Assembly (NCBI GenBank): GCA_002711415.1
Contig: PARI01000011.1
Coordinates: forward strand, 55,218 to 119,217
Source: Phycisphaerae bacterium
GTDB taxonomy: Bacteria; Planctomycetota; Phycisphaerae; Phycisphaerales; SM1A02
DNA: 64,000 bases
Direction: 5' to 3'
Below, piece after piece: positions 38,168 to 47,277 of this stretch; within the stretch, counting starts at the first letter, position 1, and every line of letters starts with the position of its first letter. Under the pieces are notes generated by a model. The model worked only from the letters and a program-made list of their open reading frames with translations, searched no databases and was not told where the DNA came from. Made by a program: the position numbers and the translations under genes.

Positions 38168-38896
38168 CTAGAGTCGGCGCGAACGCCTCCGGAGCACAGT
38201 TCCCGCCATGGCCATGATCCCCATGACCCCTGGCGATGGAACGGTCGAGAATGTGGCGATGACCTGGAACTGCTCGCTGTACCCGGCCTCTCCGAGGTGA
38301 AGTAGGAGCAGGTCCGTCGAAGCCATGACCATCGTCGAATCAATGCCGCCGTCATCCCCGGGATCAGCGACATCATCCGGTGGCAGGGTGAAGCTCACCA
38401 TCAATCGCCCCAGGTAGCCCAGCGCAACGTGGTTGATCCCGCCCGGGTACGAGCCACTTGTCGAATCCATCAACGCGACACGCTCCATGAGCGTCTGGCT
38501 GGACTCGTCCTGATGATGCTGGTTCGGTCCGATGTACTCGGCCGTGAACTGGGTGCCCTGCGGAAGCCCGGTGAAATCCAGAAGGTCGACATCGGCCCCG
38601 GGGCTCCCGTAGTACTGGTTGACGCCAGTGTCGATGATCGTGATCGAGACGAGTGAATCAGCATGCACCTCCTGCATGATGGCCCCGATGTCGATGTTGT
38701 ACCGGGTCCTCTGGTACAGGTAGTCGACCGCGTCGGTCCACACGTGCTGTGCGAAGTCACCCTCGTACTCCATGGTCGGAACCGGGTACGTGTTCCTGAA
38801 ACTGCCGAGGTCGACCTCGAGGAAATCGGCATCGGCCGAATACGGCACCAGCAGGAGTGCACAGGCGGACAGGACGATCAGTGTGCTCGTTCGCAT
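38168..38896 (-). CDS. Secreted protein with PEP-CTERM-like tail
   Basis: A 242-aa exported protein. The signal peptide covers about residues 1-23 (ends D-A-D-F). The body has no recognised domain. The C-terminus is V-P-S-P-G, a short hydrophobic helix and R-R-R-S-R-R-L, the three-part pattern of PEP-CTERM sorting signals processed by exosortase, with P-S-P in place of P-E-P. ATG 38896 has GGAGAG 8 nt upstream. Function unknown; probably a surface or matrix protein. Confidence 0.7.
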   Translation of the reverse strand: MRTSTLIVLSACALLLVPYSADADFLEVDLGSFRNTYPVPTMEYEGDFAQHVWTDAVDYLYQRTRYNIDIGAIMQEVHADSLVSITIIDTGVNQYYGSPGADVDLLDFTGLPQGTQFTAEYIGPNQHHQDESSQTLMERVALMDSTSGSYPGGINHVALGYLGRLMVSFTLPPDDVADPGDDGGIDSTMVMASTDLLLLHLGEAGYSEQFQVIATFSTVPSPGVMGIMAMAGTVLRRRSRRL

Positions 38897-39117
38897 ATTC
38901 CATCTCTCCGGTTGACGGTCGAATCCGCGTGGTGCGGGTCCGGCCAATCCAAGCCTAGACGCGCCTCGAACCCGGGCAAGCAGACGTGAAGGGCCCGGGT
39001 TCGACATGTAGGGACTGTCCGGATCAGCCTGCTCATGTCATCGACGAGGCCGCTTGGAGGGGCTCTGCCCTCGTGTTATCAGCACCGGGCGTCCCGGGCT
39101 GCCGTATGATCGGTCCG

Positions 39118-40032
39118 ATGCGAGTCGTCAGCCTTCTTCCATCGGCAACCGAGATCCTCTGCACGATCGGAGGGGCATCGATGCTCGTGGGTCGAAGCCA
39201 TGAATGCGACCATCCCGAAAGCACCAGGGACGTGCCTGTCCTGACCCGCCAGAAGACGACCGGCGGCAGCAGCGCGGAGATCGACCTGCAGGTCCGGGAT
39301 GCCCTGGAATCGGGCTCGTCCCTGTACGAGATCGATGAGGCACTGCTCCGAGAACTCGAACCTGATGTCATACTCACCCAGGACATATGCGCGGTCTGCT
39401 CGATCGATCTGGTGCAGGTGAAGAGGATCGCATCAGACATGGAACCGCCCCCACGGATTCTCAGCCTTGATCCATCGACGATCTGGGACGTCTTCGACGA
39501 CATCCTGGCCGTGGGCGCCCTCGTCGGACTTCACAAGGAGGCGGAGGCCGCGATGGTGCGGCTGCGCGAGGGATACTGGACCGCGATCGATCACGTGAAT
39601 CCATATCAGGCGATGGGTGAAGTGGCTTTCCTGGAGTGGATCGATCCACTGTTCGTCGCGGGTCACTGGACGCCGGGGATGATCACAGCCGCTGGTGGCA
39701 CCTGCAGCCTCGGCGTCGAGGGACAGCCGTCGGTGACCATCACGCAGCAGCAGTTGATCGACGCGGCGCCCGAACGCATCATCATCTGCCCGTGTGGGAT
39801 GGACATCGGCCAGGCACGGGGTGAAGTCGAACACCTCGCCGACCAGGATTGGTTCCGAGCCCTTCCAGCCATGAGCAGGTCCGACGCCGTCATGCTCGTC
39901 GATGGCAACCAGATGTTCAGTCGCCCCGGACCACGGCTCGTTGACGCCTTCAGGTGGCTGGTCGGCTGGATCAACGACCGTTCGGAACTGGTCCCTGATG
40001 GCTTTCCTGCAGAGCCACTGAAGCTTGGTTGA
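39118..40032 (+). CDS. BtuF-like periplasmic-binding-family protein
   Basis: A 304-aa protein of the ABC-transporter Fe/B12-binding fold: starts M-R-V-V-S-L-L-P-S-A-T-E, then a T-Q-D-I-C-A-V-C segment, L-S-L-D-P and a late C-P-C-G-M. No signal peptide is visible, as is common for the cytoplasmic-looking cobalamin-binding group, so the ligand and location are uncertain. No permease or ATPase gene is next to it. ATG 39118 is fixed by the conserved N-terminus. Confidence 0.8.
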   Translation: MRVVSLLPSATEILCTIGGASMLVGRSHECDHPESTRDVPVLTRQKTTGGSSAEIDLQVRDALESGSSLYEIDEALLRELEPDVILTQDICAVCSIDLVQVKRIASDMEPPPRILSLDPSTIWDVFDDILAVGALVGLHKEAEAAMVRLREGYWTAIDHVNPYQAMGEVAFLEWIDPLFVAGHWTPGMITAAGGTCSLGVEGQPSVTITQQQLIDAAPERIIICPCGMDIGQARGEVEHLADQDWFRALPAMSRSDAVMLVDGNQMFSRPGPRLVDAFRWLVGWINDRSELVPDGFPAEPLKLG

Positions 40033-40125
40033 CCCGGTCGCGGCAGTCCGGGTGCCCCGGACTGCCCTTCTTGCAGTCATGGTCTACCGGAAAGGGCCCT
40101 AGAACGCATTCAGGGGGGTGGTTCC

Positions 40126-40141
40126 TGGCGCGGGAATTGCA
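40126..40141 (+). promoter_or_regulatory. Sigma-54-like promoter upstream of clpB
   Basis: TGGCGCG (40126-40132), GGAA, TTGCA (40137-40141) against TGGCACG-N4-TTGCA: one mismatch, correct GG-N10-GC spacing. Transcription would begin about 60 bases before the clpB ATG. A sigma-54 promoter on clpB is not typical, so treat as a candidate. Confidence 0.6.
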
Positions 40142-40212
40142 TCAGTACAGTGTCATGAATCCAGGCCGGAGATGGCCGGACGGATGGCGACAGGAAACGA
40201 GGTACACCCACG

Positions 40213-42006
40213 ATGAGAATGGACAGATTCACGACCCTGGCCCAGGGAGTTCTTTCGGCAGCACAGGAGATGGCCGGCAACTCAGGTCATCCGGAGCTGT
40301 CACCACTGCACATGCTCGCGGCGATGCTGGAGGAGCCCAGTGGGGTCACAGGTTCGATCCTGGCCAAGAGCGGGATCAACGACGGCCAGCTCAAGCAGGT
40401 CATCGAATCGGAACTCTCAAGGCTGCCGAGCGTGACCGGTACCCAGCCGGGAACCGGCTCGGAATCGATGCAGGTCCTCAACGACGCCCAGCGGTTTGCG
40501 AAGGAACTCGGAGATGCATACATCTCCACCGAGCACCTGCTCCTGGCACTTGCGGACGTGAAGAGCGCGGCTCGAGAGGCCCTCTCGGTCGTCGGCGCGG
40601 ACAAGAACGGGCTCATGGACGCGATCAAGCAGATTCGCAAGGCATCCGGTGTCGAGAACGTGAATGATCCTGATGCCGAGAGCAACCTGGAGGCGCTCAA
40701 CAAGTACGGGATCGACCTCAACGAGCGGGCGCTGTCCGGCAAACTCGATCCCGTGATCGGACGGGACGAGGAGATCCGGCGCTGCATGCAGGTCCTCAGC
40801 AGGCGGACCAAGAACAACCCGGTGCTGATCGGCGAACCCGGTGTCGGCAAGACGGCGATCGCCGAGGGGCTTGCGCTGCGAATCGTCAATGGCGACTGCC
40901 CCGACTCGATGCGGGATGCAAGGATCATCGCCCTGGACGTCGGCCAGTTGCTGGCAGGCGCAAAGTTCCGGGGAGAATTCGAGGAGCGCCTCAAGGCGGT
41001 CCTCAGGGAGGTTGGTGCAAGCGATGGTCGGATCATCCTGTTCATCGACGAGCTTCATACGATCGTCGGCGCCGGGGCGGCCGAAGGCGCGGTCTCCGCA
41101 GGCAACCTCCTGAAGCCGGCACTGGCCAGAGGTGAGCTTCGCTGCATCGGTGCGACCACGCTCGACGAGTACAGGGTGCACATCGAGAAGGATCCGGCTT
41201 TCGAGCGGCGCTTCCAGCCCGTTTACGTCGGCGAACCGACACTGGAGGACACCATCGCGATCCTGCGAGGACTCAAGCAGCGGTACGAGGTCCACCACGG
41301 CGTGCGGATCCAGGACGCTGCGCTGATCACCGCGGCCAACCTCAGTCACCGCTACATCGCCGATCGATTCCTGCCGGACAAGGCGATCGACCTGCTCGAC
41401 GAAGCCGCATCGAAGCTCCGCATCGAGAACGACTCGATGCCGGCGCTGCTGGACGAGGCTCGCAGGCGCATCATGCAGCTCGAGATCGAACGTGAGGCCC
41501 TGAAGCTCGAGAGTGACAAGGACAGCAAGAAGCGAGTCGACGCGATCGCGGAGGAACTCGCCGAGCTCCAGGAGTCCAACAACGGATTGACCGCCCAATG
41601 GGAGGTTGAGAAGCAGGAACTCGACCAGATCATGGACGCCAAGAGCCAGATCGACCAGAAGGAGATCGAGCTGGAACAGGCCGAGCGCCGGGGAGACCTC
41701 GAGACGGCGGCACGGATCAAGTACGGCGATCTGAAGCAGTTGGAGGAGCAGTTGGAGCAGGCCGAGAAGGCACTGCACGAGAGGCAGGTCTCCGGAACCG
41801 CGCTGATCAAGGAGGAGGTTGATCCCGAGCAGATCGCGGAGGTCGTCGGCAAGTGGACGGGGATCCCCGTCTCGAAGCTGATCGAGTCCGAGCGAGAGAA
41901 GCTGCTCCAGATGGAGAGTCACCTGAAGGATCGGGTCGTCGGGCAGCCGGAAGCAGTCACCGCGGTCGCCGAGGCGGTCAGGCGATCCAGGGCCGGGCTC
42001 GGGTAA
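40213..42006 (+). CDS. clpB: ATP-dependent chaperone ClpB, N-terminal two-thirds, ended by an in-frame TAA
   Basis: Disaggregase of the Hsp100 family. This 597-aa part holds the Clp N domain (residues 1-150), NBD1 with G-E-P-G-V-G-K-T-A and L-F-I-D-E-L-H-T, the coiled-coil M domain (about 405-530) and the start of NBD2 up to [12 protein letters not shown] at 42004-42006 then replaces a residue just before the conserved R-P-I-G-S-F. The same frame continues intact to 42849 (next entry), so the full gene is 878 codons with one stop inside. GAGGT lies 9 nt before the ATG. Confidence 0.9.
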   Translation: MRMDRFTTLAQGVLSAAQEMAGNSGHPELSPLHMLAAMLEEPSGVTGSILAKSGINDGQLKQVIESELSRLPSVTGTQPGTGSESMQVLNDAQRFAKELGDAYISTEHLLLALADVKSAAREALSVVGADKNGLMDAIKQIRKASGVENVNDPDAESNLEALNKYGIDLNERALSGKLDPVIGRDEEIRRCMQVLSRRTKNNPVLIGEPGVGKTAIAEGLALRIVNGDCPDSMRDARIIALDVGQLLAGAKFRGEFEERLKAVLREVGASDGRIILFIDELHTIVGAGAAEGAVSAGNLLKPALARGELRCIGATTLDEYRVHIEKDPAFERRFQPVYVGEPTLEDTIAILRGLKQRYEVHHGVRIQDAALITAANLSHRYIADRFLPDKAIDLLDEAASKLRIENDSMPALLDEARRRIMQLEIEREALKLESDKDSKKRVDAIAEELAELQESNNGLTAQWEVEKQELDQIMDAKSQIDQKEIELEQAERRGDLETAARIKYGDLKQLEEQLEQAEKALHERQVSGTALIKEEVDPEQIAEVVGKWTGIPVSKLIESEREKLLQMESHLKDRVVGQPEAVTAVAEAVRRSRAGLG

Positions 42007-42849
42007 GCCCACCGGCCGATCGGTTCATTCATGTTCCTCGGACCGACCGGTGTCGGGAAGACCGAGCTGTGCAAGGCCCTTGCACAGTTCCTCTTCGACA
42101 CGGAGGACGCCATGGTCCGCATTGACATGAGCGAGTACATGGAACAACACGCGGTCGCGAGGCTCATCGGAGCCCCTCCCGGGTACGTCGGATACGAGGA
42201 GGGCGGCAGGCTCACCGAGGCCGTCCGCCGTCGGCCGTACTGCGTCATCCTGTTCGACGAGATGGAGAAGGCACACCCGGACGTCTCCAACGTGCTGCTG
42301 CAGGTTCTCGATGACGGCCGCCTCACCGACGGGCAGGGACGCAAGGTCGACTTCTCCAACACGATCATCGTGCTCACGAGCAACATCGGGTCACAGGCAA
42401 TCCTCGAGATGACCGAATCCGGTGCGATCGATGCGGAGATCGAGGCTCACGTGCGGGAACTCCTGAAGAAGTCGCTGAGACCCGAGCTGCTCAACCGGAT
42501 CGACGAGACGGTGATCTTCCACCAACTGGACAAGAAGGATCTTGCGGGCATCGTCGACATCCAGGTCGAAAACCTCAGAAAGCGCCTGGCGCAGAGGGAG
42601 ATCGTCCTGGAGATCACGCCCGCGGCATCCGAAGCCCTGGCTGCAGAGGGATACGATCCGCAGTTCGGGGCACGCCCACTCAAGAGGGTGATCCAGCACC
42701 GGATCGAGAACCCACTGGCGACGGAGATCCTCTCCGGAGCCTTCAATTCCGGTGACCGGATCAAGGTCGACTACGAAGGCAAGTCCTTCCTGTTCCAGAA
42801 GCAAGATCCCGTCCCGGAAGTGGTCGAGGCCGAGCTGATCGAGGAGTAG
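42007..42849 (+). pseudogene. clpB: ClpB C-terminal part (NBD2), in frame after the TAA
   Basis: Continues the clpB frame: [20 protein letters not shown] (Walker A), [11 protein letters not shown] (Walker B), sensor and C-terminal D2 domain to the natural stop. The first ATG (42031) lies inside Walker A's strand and has no Shine-Dalgarno, so independent translation of a working domain is unlikely. Either the TAA is an assembly error, the gene is recently broken, or the stop is read through. Coding quality beyond the stop shows no decay. Confidence 0.85.
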
Positions 42850-42984
42850 GTCCAGGCACGTCCCCAGACCCCTGCAGGGGGCGTAATGCGGGAATCGTAG
42901 ATTTTTCGGGAACACGATCGAGCAAGCCTGTATAACCGCGTACTTGCATGTGAACCGAGATTCACACGCAAGGGGGTACTCACA

Positions 42985-43920
42985 ATGCACTGGAACACGA
43001 CACGGAATGCAGGCATGGCATCGCTCGTGGCCATATCGGCCTGGAGTGGCTTCTCCGCAGACGTCAACGCCGATGCCCAGGACGTCTTGGCACACGGTCG
43101 ACCCGTGGTCGCCAATGACGGAGCGACTGATTTCACGGGGCACGTCGTCGACCTGTACGTCGTGCTTGATCATCCGGATGATCGAATCCTGGCCTTCGCC
43201 AGCATGATCGATGTGAACCTGGGAACCAACTACTACCAGAGCTCCACTGGAGCAGGGTGGCTTCCCAGCAACGATCGAAGCGAACAGACCGAGGCTCGAA
43301 CGTATGCTGATTCCTTCGTCACGATCGGTGGAACAGCCAACTCCGGCGCAACACCGGTCCAGCCATCCTTCAACCAGACGGAACTGGATCCGGGATTCGG
43401 TGGAAACGGTGCGGCCGGCCCGGAGTACATGGGTGGATGGTACGTCCCGGGATCCGAGTTGACCCAGGGAACTGCACAGGAACAACCCGGTATCGGCGGG
43501 CAACTGGCTGTGATGGTCGGCCGATTCGCCATCGAGGGTGACGAGTACTTCTCGATGGCGGAGACTCCTGTGCTTGTCGTCTGGGTGGATGGCGAGAATG
43601 GCAGCGTCAACGGTACGCAGATCGATGTGCGAGAGTACATCATCGATGACTGCAACCAGAACGGGATCGACGACGCGAACGATCTCTTCTACGGATTCGA
43701 TGTCGACGGCAATGGTGACGGGATCCTCGACGGTTGCCTGCCGACCGATCTGGACGGCAACGGAACGGTTGATGGCGCGGATCTGGCGATGTTCCTGGCC
43801 CGATGGGGCACCGATGACCAGTCGGCCGACTTCAACAATGACGGCCTGATCGACGGATTGGATCTCGCCCTGCTGCTGGCAGCCTGGAGCATCGACCGCG
43901 ACGAGCCCGGAGGGGGTTGA
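42985..43920 (+). CDS. Secreted protein with paired dockerin-like repeats
   Basis: A 311-aa exported protein. A signal peptide (about 1-32) precedes a 200-residue beta-rich region of no recognised family, then a Ca-binding-type segment (D-C-N-Q-N-G-I-D-D) and two dockerin-like repeats at the C-terminus: D-L-D-G-N-G-T-V-D-G-A-D-L-A and D-F-N-N-D-G-L-I-D-G-L-D-L-A, each ending in an aromatic. AAGGGGG lies 8 nt before the ATG, and a -10-like TATAAC lies at 42931. It has its own terminator and is probably surface-attached through the repeats. Confidence 0.75.
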   Translation: MHWNTTRNAGMASLVAISAWSGFSADVNADAQDVLAHGRPVVANDGATDFTGHVVDLYVVLDHPDDRILAFASMIDVNLGTNYYQSSTGAGWLPSNDRSEQTEARTYADSFVTIGGTANSGATPVQPSFNQTELDPGFGGNGAAGPEYMGGWYVPGSELTQGTAQEQPGIGGQLAVMVGRFAIEGDEYFSMAETPVLVVWVDGENGSVNGTQIDVREYIIDDCNQNGIDDANDLFYGFDVDGNGDGILDGCLPTDLDGNGTVDGADLAMFLARWGTDDQSADFNNDGLIDGLDLALLLAAWSIDRDEPGGG

Positions 43921-43941
43921 GGGGTCGAAGAGATGAACAAG

Positions 43942-43969
43942 GCACCCGGATCATGTCCGGGTGCTTTTT
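43942..43969 (+). terminator. Intrinsic terminator of the dockerin-like gene
   Basis: Perfect 9-bp stem (43942-43950 with 43956-43964, loop TCATG) followed by TTTTT, 21 bases after the stop codon. Confidence 0.92.
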
Positions 43970-44002
43970 CATGGACACATGTTCGAGTGATCGTGATGAA
44001 TT

Positions 44003-44449
44003 TCAGGGCCGTGCCAGGGGAGCGATCAACCGTCCGCAATCGATCAGCAGAACGGTCTCCTGAGGCGTGAACTCACGCTCGTTCCGATTGGCGATCCCGA
44101 GTGCTCCCACGACCGAGTGCCCATCGAACATCGGGACGACGATGGCGCCCTCCAGACCCGTCTGCCTGGCGCCGGGACGAACAGCCTCGCTGTCGTCCTC
44201 CTGGATGTTGCAGGACGTCACGGGTCCCCTGCTGTTGACGGCTTCGCCGGCCATCCCTCGCCCGGCAGGAATTGTCCTGATGATCTCCAGCACGTGCTCG
44301 GGAATCCCATCGCTTGCTGCAAGCAGGTGCAGGTCCCCGTCATCCCCGACGCGGTGGATCGTTCCACTGTCTGCCTTGAACTCGGCAATCACCAGGGCGA
44401 GTGCTGTCGCTGGATCCTGCTGGTTTGAAAGTTGTTCCTGGATGCTCAT
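44003..44449 (-). CDS. GAF-domain protein
   Basis: A 148-aa protein that is almost entirely one GAF domain: residues about 20-145 with T-I-H-R-V, L-H-L-L-A-A-S-D-G-I-P, G-M-A-G-E-A-V, and a late V-V-G-A-L-G-I-A-N segment. GAF domains bind small ligands or tetrapyrroles; no output domain is attached, so it may be a stand-alone sensor. ATG 44449; a TTG at 44455 is possible. Divergent from the cytochrome gene. Confidence 0.8.
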   Translation of the reverse strand: MSIQEQLSNQQDPATALALVIAEFKADSGTIHRVGDDGDLHLLAASDGIPEHVLEIIRTIPAGRGMAGEAVNSRGPVTSCNIQEDDSEAVRPGARQTGLEGAIVVPMFDGHSVVGALGIANRNEREFTPQETVLLIDCGRLIAPLARP

Positions 44450-44544
44450 GATCAAGGCAATATAGGTTGGACGTCCGATGCAGTCGAGCGTTCAGATCGA
44501 TGCGCTCATCTGCTAGGATCGAACCACCTGCATATACGAGCGAG

Positions 44545-47277
44545 ATGTCCATGCAAGCAACCAGGGTCAACAAGCACCTCAGGACTACGGGCATGCTCGT
44601 TCTCATGGCCCTTGCCGGCTGTGGTGATGGTGATCCCGCCGCCACGAGGACCCGGGCGATCTCGCTCGAGACGGAGGTGCTTGCATCCCGGAACAACTGC
44701 ATCGCCTGCCATGATGCAGGCGCAGCCGTCAACGATCGCATCGGCACGATGCGGGGACCGGTCCTGATCGGGACGGCGGGCTCCCGGATGCACCCGGACT
44801 ACCTCCGTGAGTTCCTGCTGGACCCCCATGGCACCAAGCCGGATTCGCTGATGCCGGACACCCTGGCCGGTCTTTCACAAGAACAAAGAGAAAGCGTGGT
44901 GGAAGGCCTTGTGCACTTTCTCGCTGCCCAGGGCGCCCCCTTCGATACGAGTTCGAGTGCCGCGATTCCCGGTGATGAACAGGTGGGTCGAGAGCTGTTC
45001 GAGTCGATTGGATGCATGGCCTGTCATGATGGTGGTTTCGACCACGCACGGCTGGCACGCAAGACCAATCTCGACGAACTGACGAAGTTCCTGGTGGATC
45101 CAGTGGCGACCCGTCCGTGCGGAAGGATGCCGGGCATGAACCTCGATCAGCCGGAGGCACAGAGCATCGCGACGTGGCTGCTTCGTGACCAAGCCGTGAC
45201 CGAGGGGGATTCCCGATACCTCAGAGAACCCGGATTGAAGTACGAGTACTTCCACAAGCACTTCTCGGGAACCGGTCCGAGCCTGATGGACACGGAACCC
45301 CTGGAGATCGGCCGAACGGACATCCCGAGCATCGAACCCAGGACCCGGGACGACCTGGTGGGTTTCCGATTCACGGGAGAGATCCTCGTGCCCCGAACGG
45401 GAGACTGGACGTTCCATCTCGGATCGGATGACGGTTCCGCGTTGTGGATCGATGGAAAGCAGATCATCAACCATGGAAACGACCATGGGATGACGTACAA
45501 ATCCGGCACGATCCAGCTCGAGCAGGGATGGCACGCCTTCATGCTGAGCTTCTACAACGCGTACGGAGAGTTCGGACTCGACCTGCAATGGGAAGGTCCG
45601 GGCGTGTCCAGGCAGACGATTCCAGGCGAATCGTTCTCGAGCCGGAACATGCGCCTCGAGCCTCCGGGACTGGACTCGTTCATCATCGACCCTGAACTGG
45701 TGCGGGACGGCGCACGGTCGTTCAAGCTGCATGGTTGCACGGCGTGCCATGTCAGTCCCGCACCGGGAATGGGACCACGAATGGACCAACTGGATCCTGA
45801 ATCCGGATGCCTCTCGGACCAGGTCGATGGCCAAGCCCCGAGATTCCCCCTCGAACCGGACCAGAGGGAGCAGCTTCGACTGCTGGTCGACGCGATCAGT
45901 GATGGCGGATTGGCCGAGCCCCTGGAACCGGACATGCATGTTCAAATGATCATGCAGAAGCTCGACTGCATGAGCTGTCATTCAAGGGACGAATTCGGTG
46001 GACCGGGCGAGAACCATGCGATCTTCGTGGCGGCTGATCACGCGGAGATGGGAGACGAGGGCAGGATTCCACCCGACCTCTCGGGCGTGGGCAACAAGCT
46101 TCGGACCGAGGCGATCGCATCCATGCTGATGGAGGGCGACCTGATCAGGCCCTACATGAAGACAAGGATGCCGCAGTTCGGCGACGCCAACGTGAAGATG
46201 CTCCCGGAACTGTTCGCCCGGGCGGACATGCTCCCCGCCGACTCACGAGAACCACGCTTCGATGCGGAGATCGCGACGACGGGCCGTGACCTGGTGGGCG
46301 TGGACGGCGTCAACTGCATCCAGTGCCATGAACTGGCGGGGCATCCATCGCTGGGCATTCCCGCAGTGGATCTGGCGACGGTTCACCGGAGGATTCGTCC
46401 TGGTTGGTTCAGAAAGCTGCTCGAGGATCCCATGACGGTGAGCCCTGGCACTCGTATGACCCGGTTCTGGATCGATGATGAACGGATCTTCCCGGAACAC
46501 ATGGGCGGCGATCCCGGCAGGCAGATGGATGCGATCTGGACATATCTCTCACTCGGCGAGTCGATGCCACTGCCGAAGGGGCTGGTCGTCGACCGGGACA
46601 CCTACACGCTGACCCCGGTGGACGAACCGATGTTGTGCGGCGTGTTCATGGATGGCGTCAGCCCGCGGACACTGGCTTGCGGATTTCCTGAACGTGTCCA
46701 CGTGGCCTTCGACATGGAGAACGCCCGGATGGCCAAGGCATGGAAGGGCGAGTTCCTCGATGCCAGGGGAACATGGCACGCACGGGCGGGACAACTGGAA
46801 AACCCGGCGGGCACGGGCGTTCACGATCTGCCTGATGGACCGGCGTTCGCCCTGGTCGGTTCAACAGAGGAACCGTGGCCCGAGGACGGCCCGGGCTCAC
46901 GGTGGAACTGGAATGGATCGAGCAGGGATGAGAAGCAGAGGCCGGTATTCCACTACTCGATGGATGACATCCAGATCCAGGAAAGCGCCGTACCGCTGCT
47001 GTCTTCCGGAGGCACCCGGCTGGTGAGGGACTTCACGGTCCGCTCATCCGGTTCACAGCCGACGCTCTACATGCGAGCGGCCACGGGCGACTCGATCGAA
47101 CCCAACGGCGAAGGCCATGTCATCGACGGACAAGTGCACATCTTCGTGCATGGTGCACAGGCCATCGTTCGGGAGAACCTGATGGGAGAAGAACTGCTCG
47201 TGCGGATCCCGATGAACTTCGTCGGCCGGGACGACACCGACTACGAGGCCGGATTCAAGGTGGAGATGAAATGGTAG
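44545..47277 (+). CDS. PA14-containing pentahaem c-type cytochrome lipoprotein
   Basis: A 910-aa exported protein. Signal peptide with lipobox L-A-G-C; five C-x-x-C-H haem sites at about residues 52, 157, 398, 475 and 591; a PA14 domain at about 230-360 (R-T-G-D-W-T-F-H-L-G-S-D-D-G-S). PA14 usually binds carbohydrate, so the protein may hold a glycan and pass electrons outward. The last 200 residues form a beta-rich domain similar to the tail of ethylbenzene-dehydrogenase-type haem proteins, which is uncertain. ATG 44545 is chosen as the start of the signal peptide. The next gene overlaps its stop. Confidence 0.8.
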   Translation: MSMQATRVNKHLRTTGMLVLMALAGCGDGDPAATRTRAISLETEVLASRNNCIACHDAGAAVNDRIGTMRGPVLIGTAGSRMHPDYLREFLLDPHGTKPDSLMPDTLAGLSQEQRESVVEGLVHFLAAQGAPFDTSSSAAIPGDEQVGRELFESIGCMACHDGGFDHARLARKTNLDELTKFLVDPVATRPCGRMPGMNLDQPEAQSIATWLLRDQAVTEGDSRYLREPGLKYEYFHKHFSGTGPSLMDTEPLEIGRTDIPSIEPRTRDDLVGFRFTGEILVPRTGDWTFHLGSDDGSALWIDGKQIINHGNDHGMTYKSGTIQLEQGWHAFMLSFYNAYGEFGLDLQWEGPGVSRQTIPGESFSSRNMRLEPPGLDSFIIDPELVRDGARSFKLHGCTACHVSPAPGMGPRMDQLDPESGCLSDQVDGQAPRFPLEPDQREQLRLLVDAISDGGLAEPLEPDMHVQMIMQKLDCMSCHSRDEFGGPGENHAIFVAADHAEMGDEGRIPPDLSGVGNKLRTEAIASMLMEGDLIRPYMKTRMPQFGDANVKMLPELFARADMLPADSREPRFDAEIATTGRDLVGVDGVNCIQCHELAGHPSLGIPAVDLATVHRRIRPGWFRKLLEDPMTVSPGTRMTRFWIDDERIFPEHMGGDPGRQMDAIWTYLSLGESMPLPKGLVVDRDTYTLTPVDEPMLCGVFMDGVSPRTLACGFPERVHVAFDMENARMAKAWKGEFLDARGTWHARAGQLENPAGTGVHDLPDGPAFALVGSTEEPWPEDGPGSRWNWNGSSRDEKQRPVFHYSMDDIQIQESAVPLLSSGGTRLVRDFTVRSSGSQPTLYMRAATGDSIEPNGEGHVIDGQVHIFVHGAQAIVRENLMGEELLVRIPMNFVGRDDTDYEAGFKVEMKW

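Noticed and set aside
42001-42031. Frameshift in clpB
   Set aside because: Both parts are in one frame; the break is a stop codon, not a frameshift.
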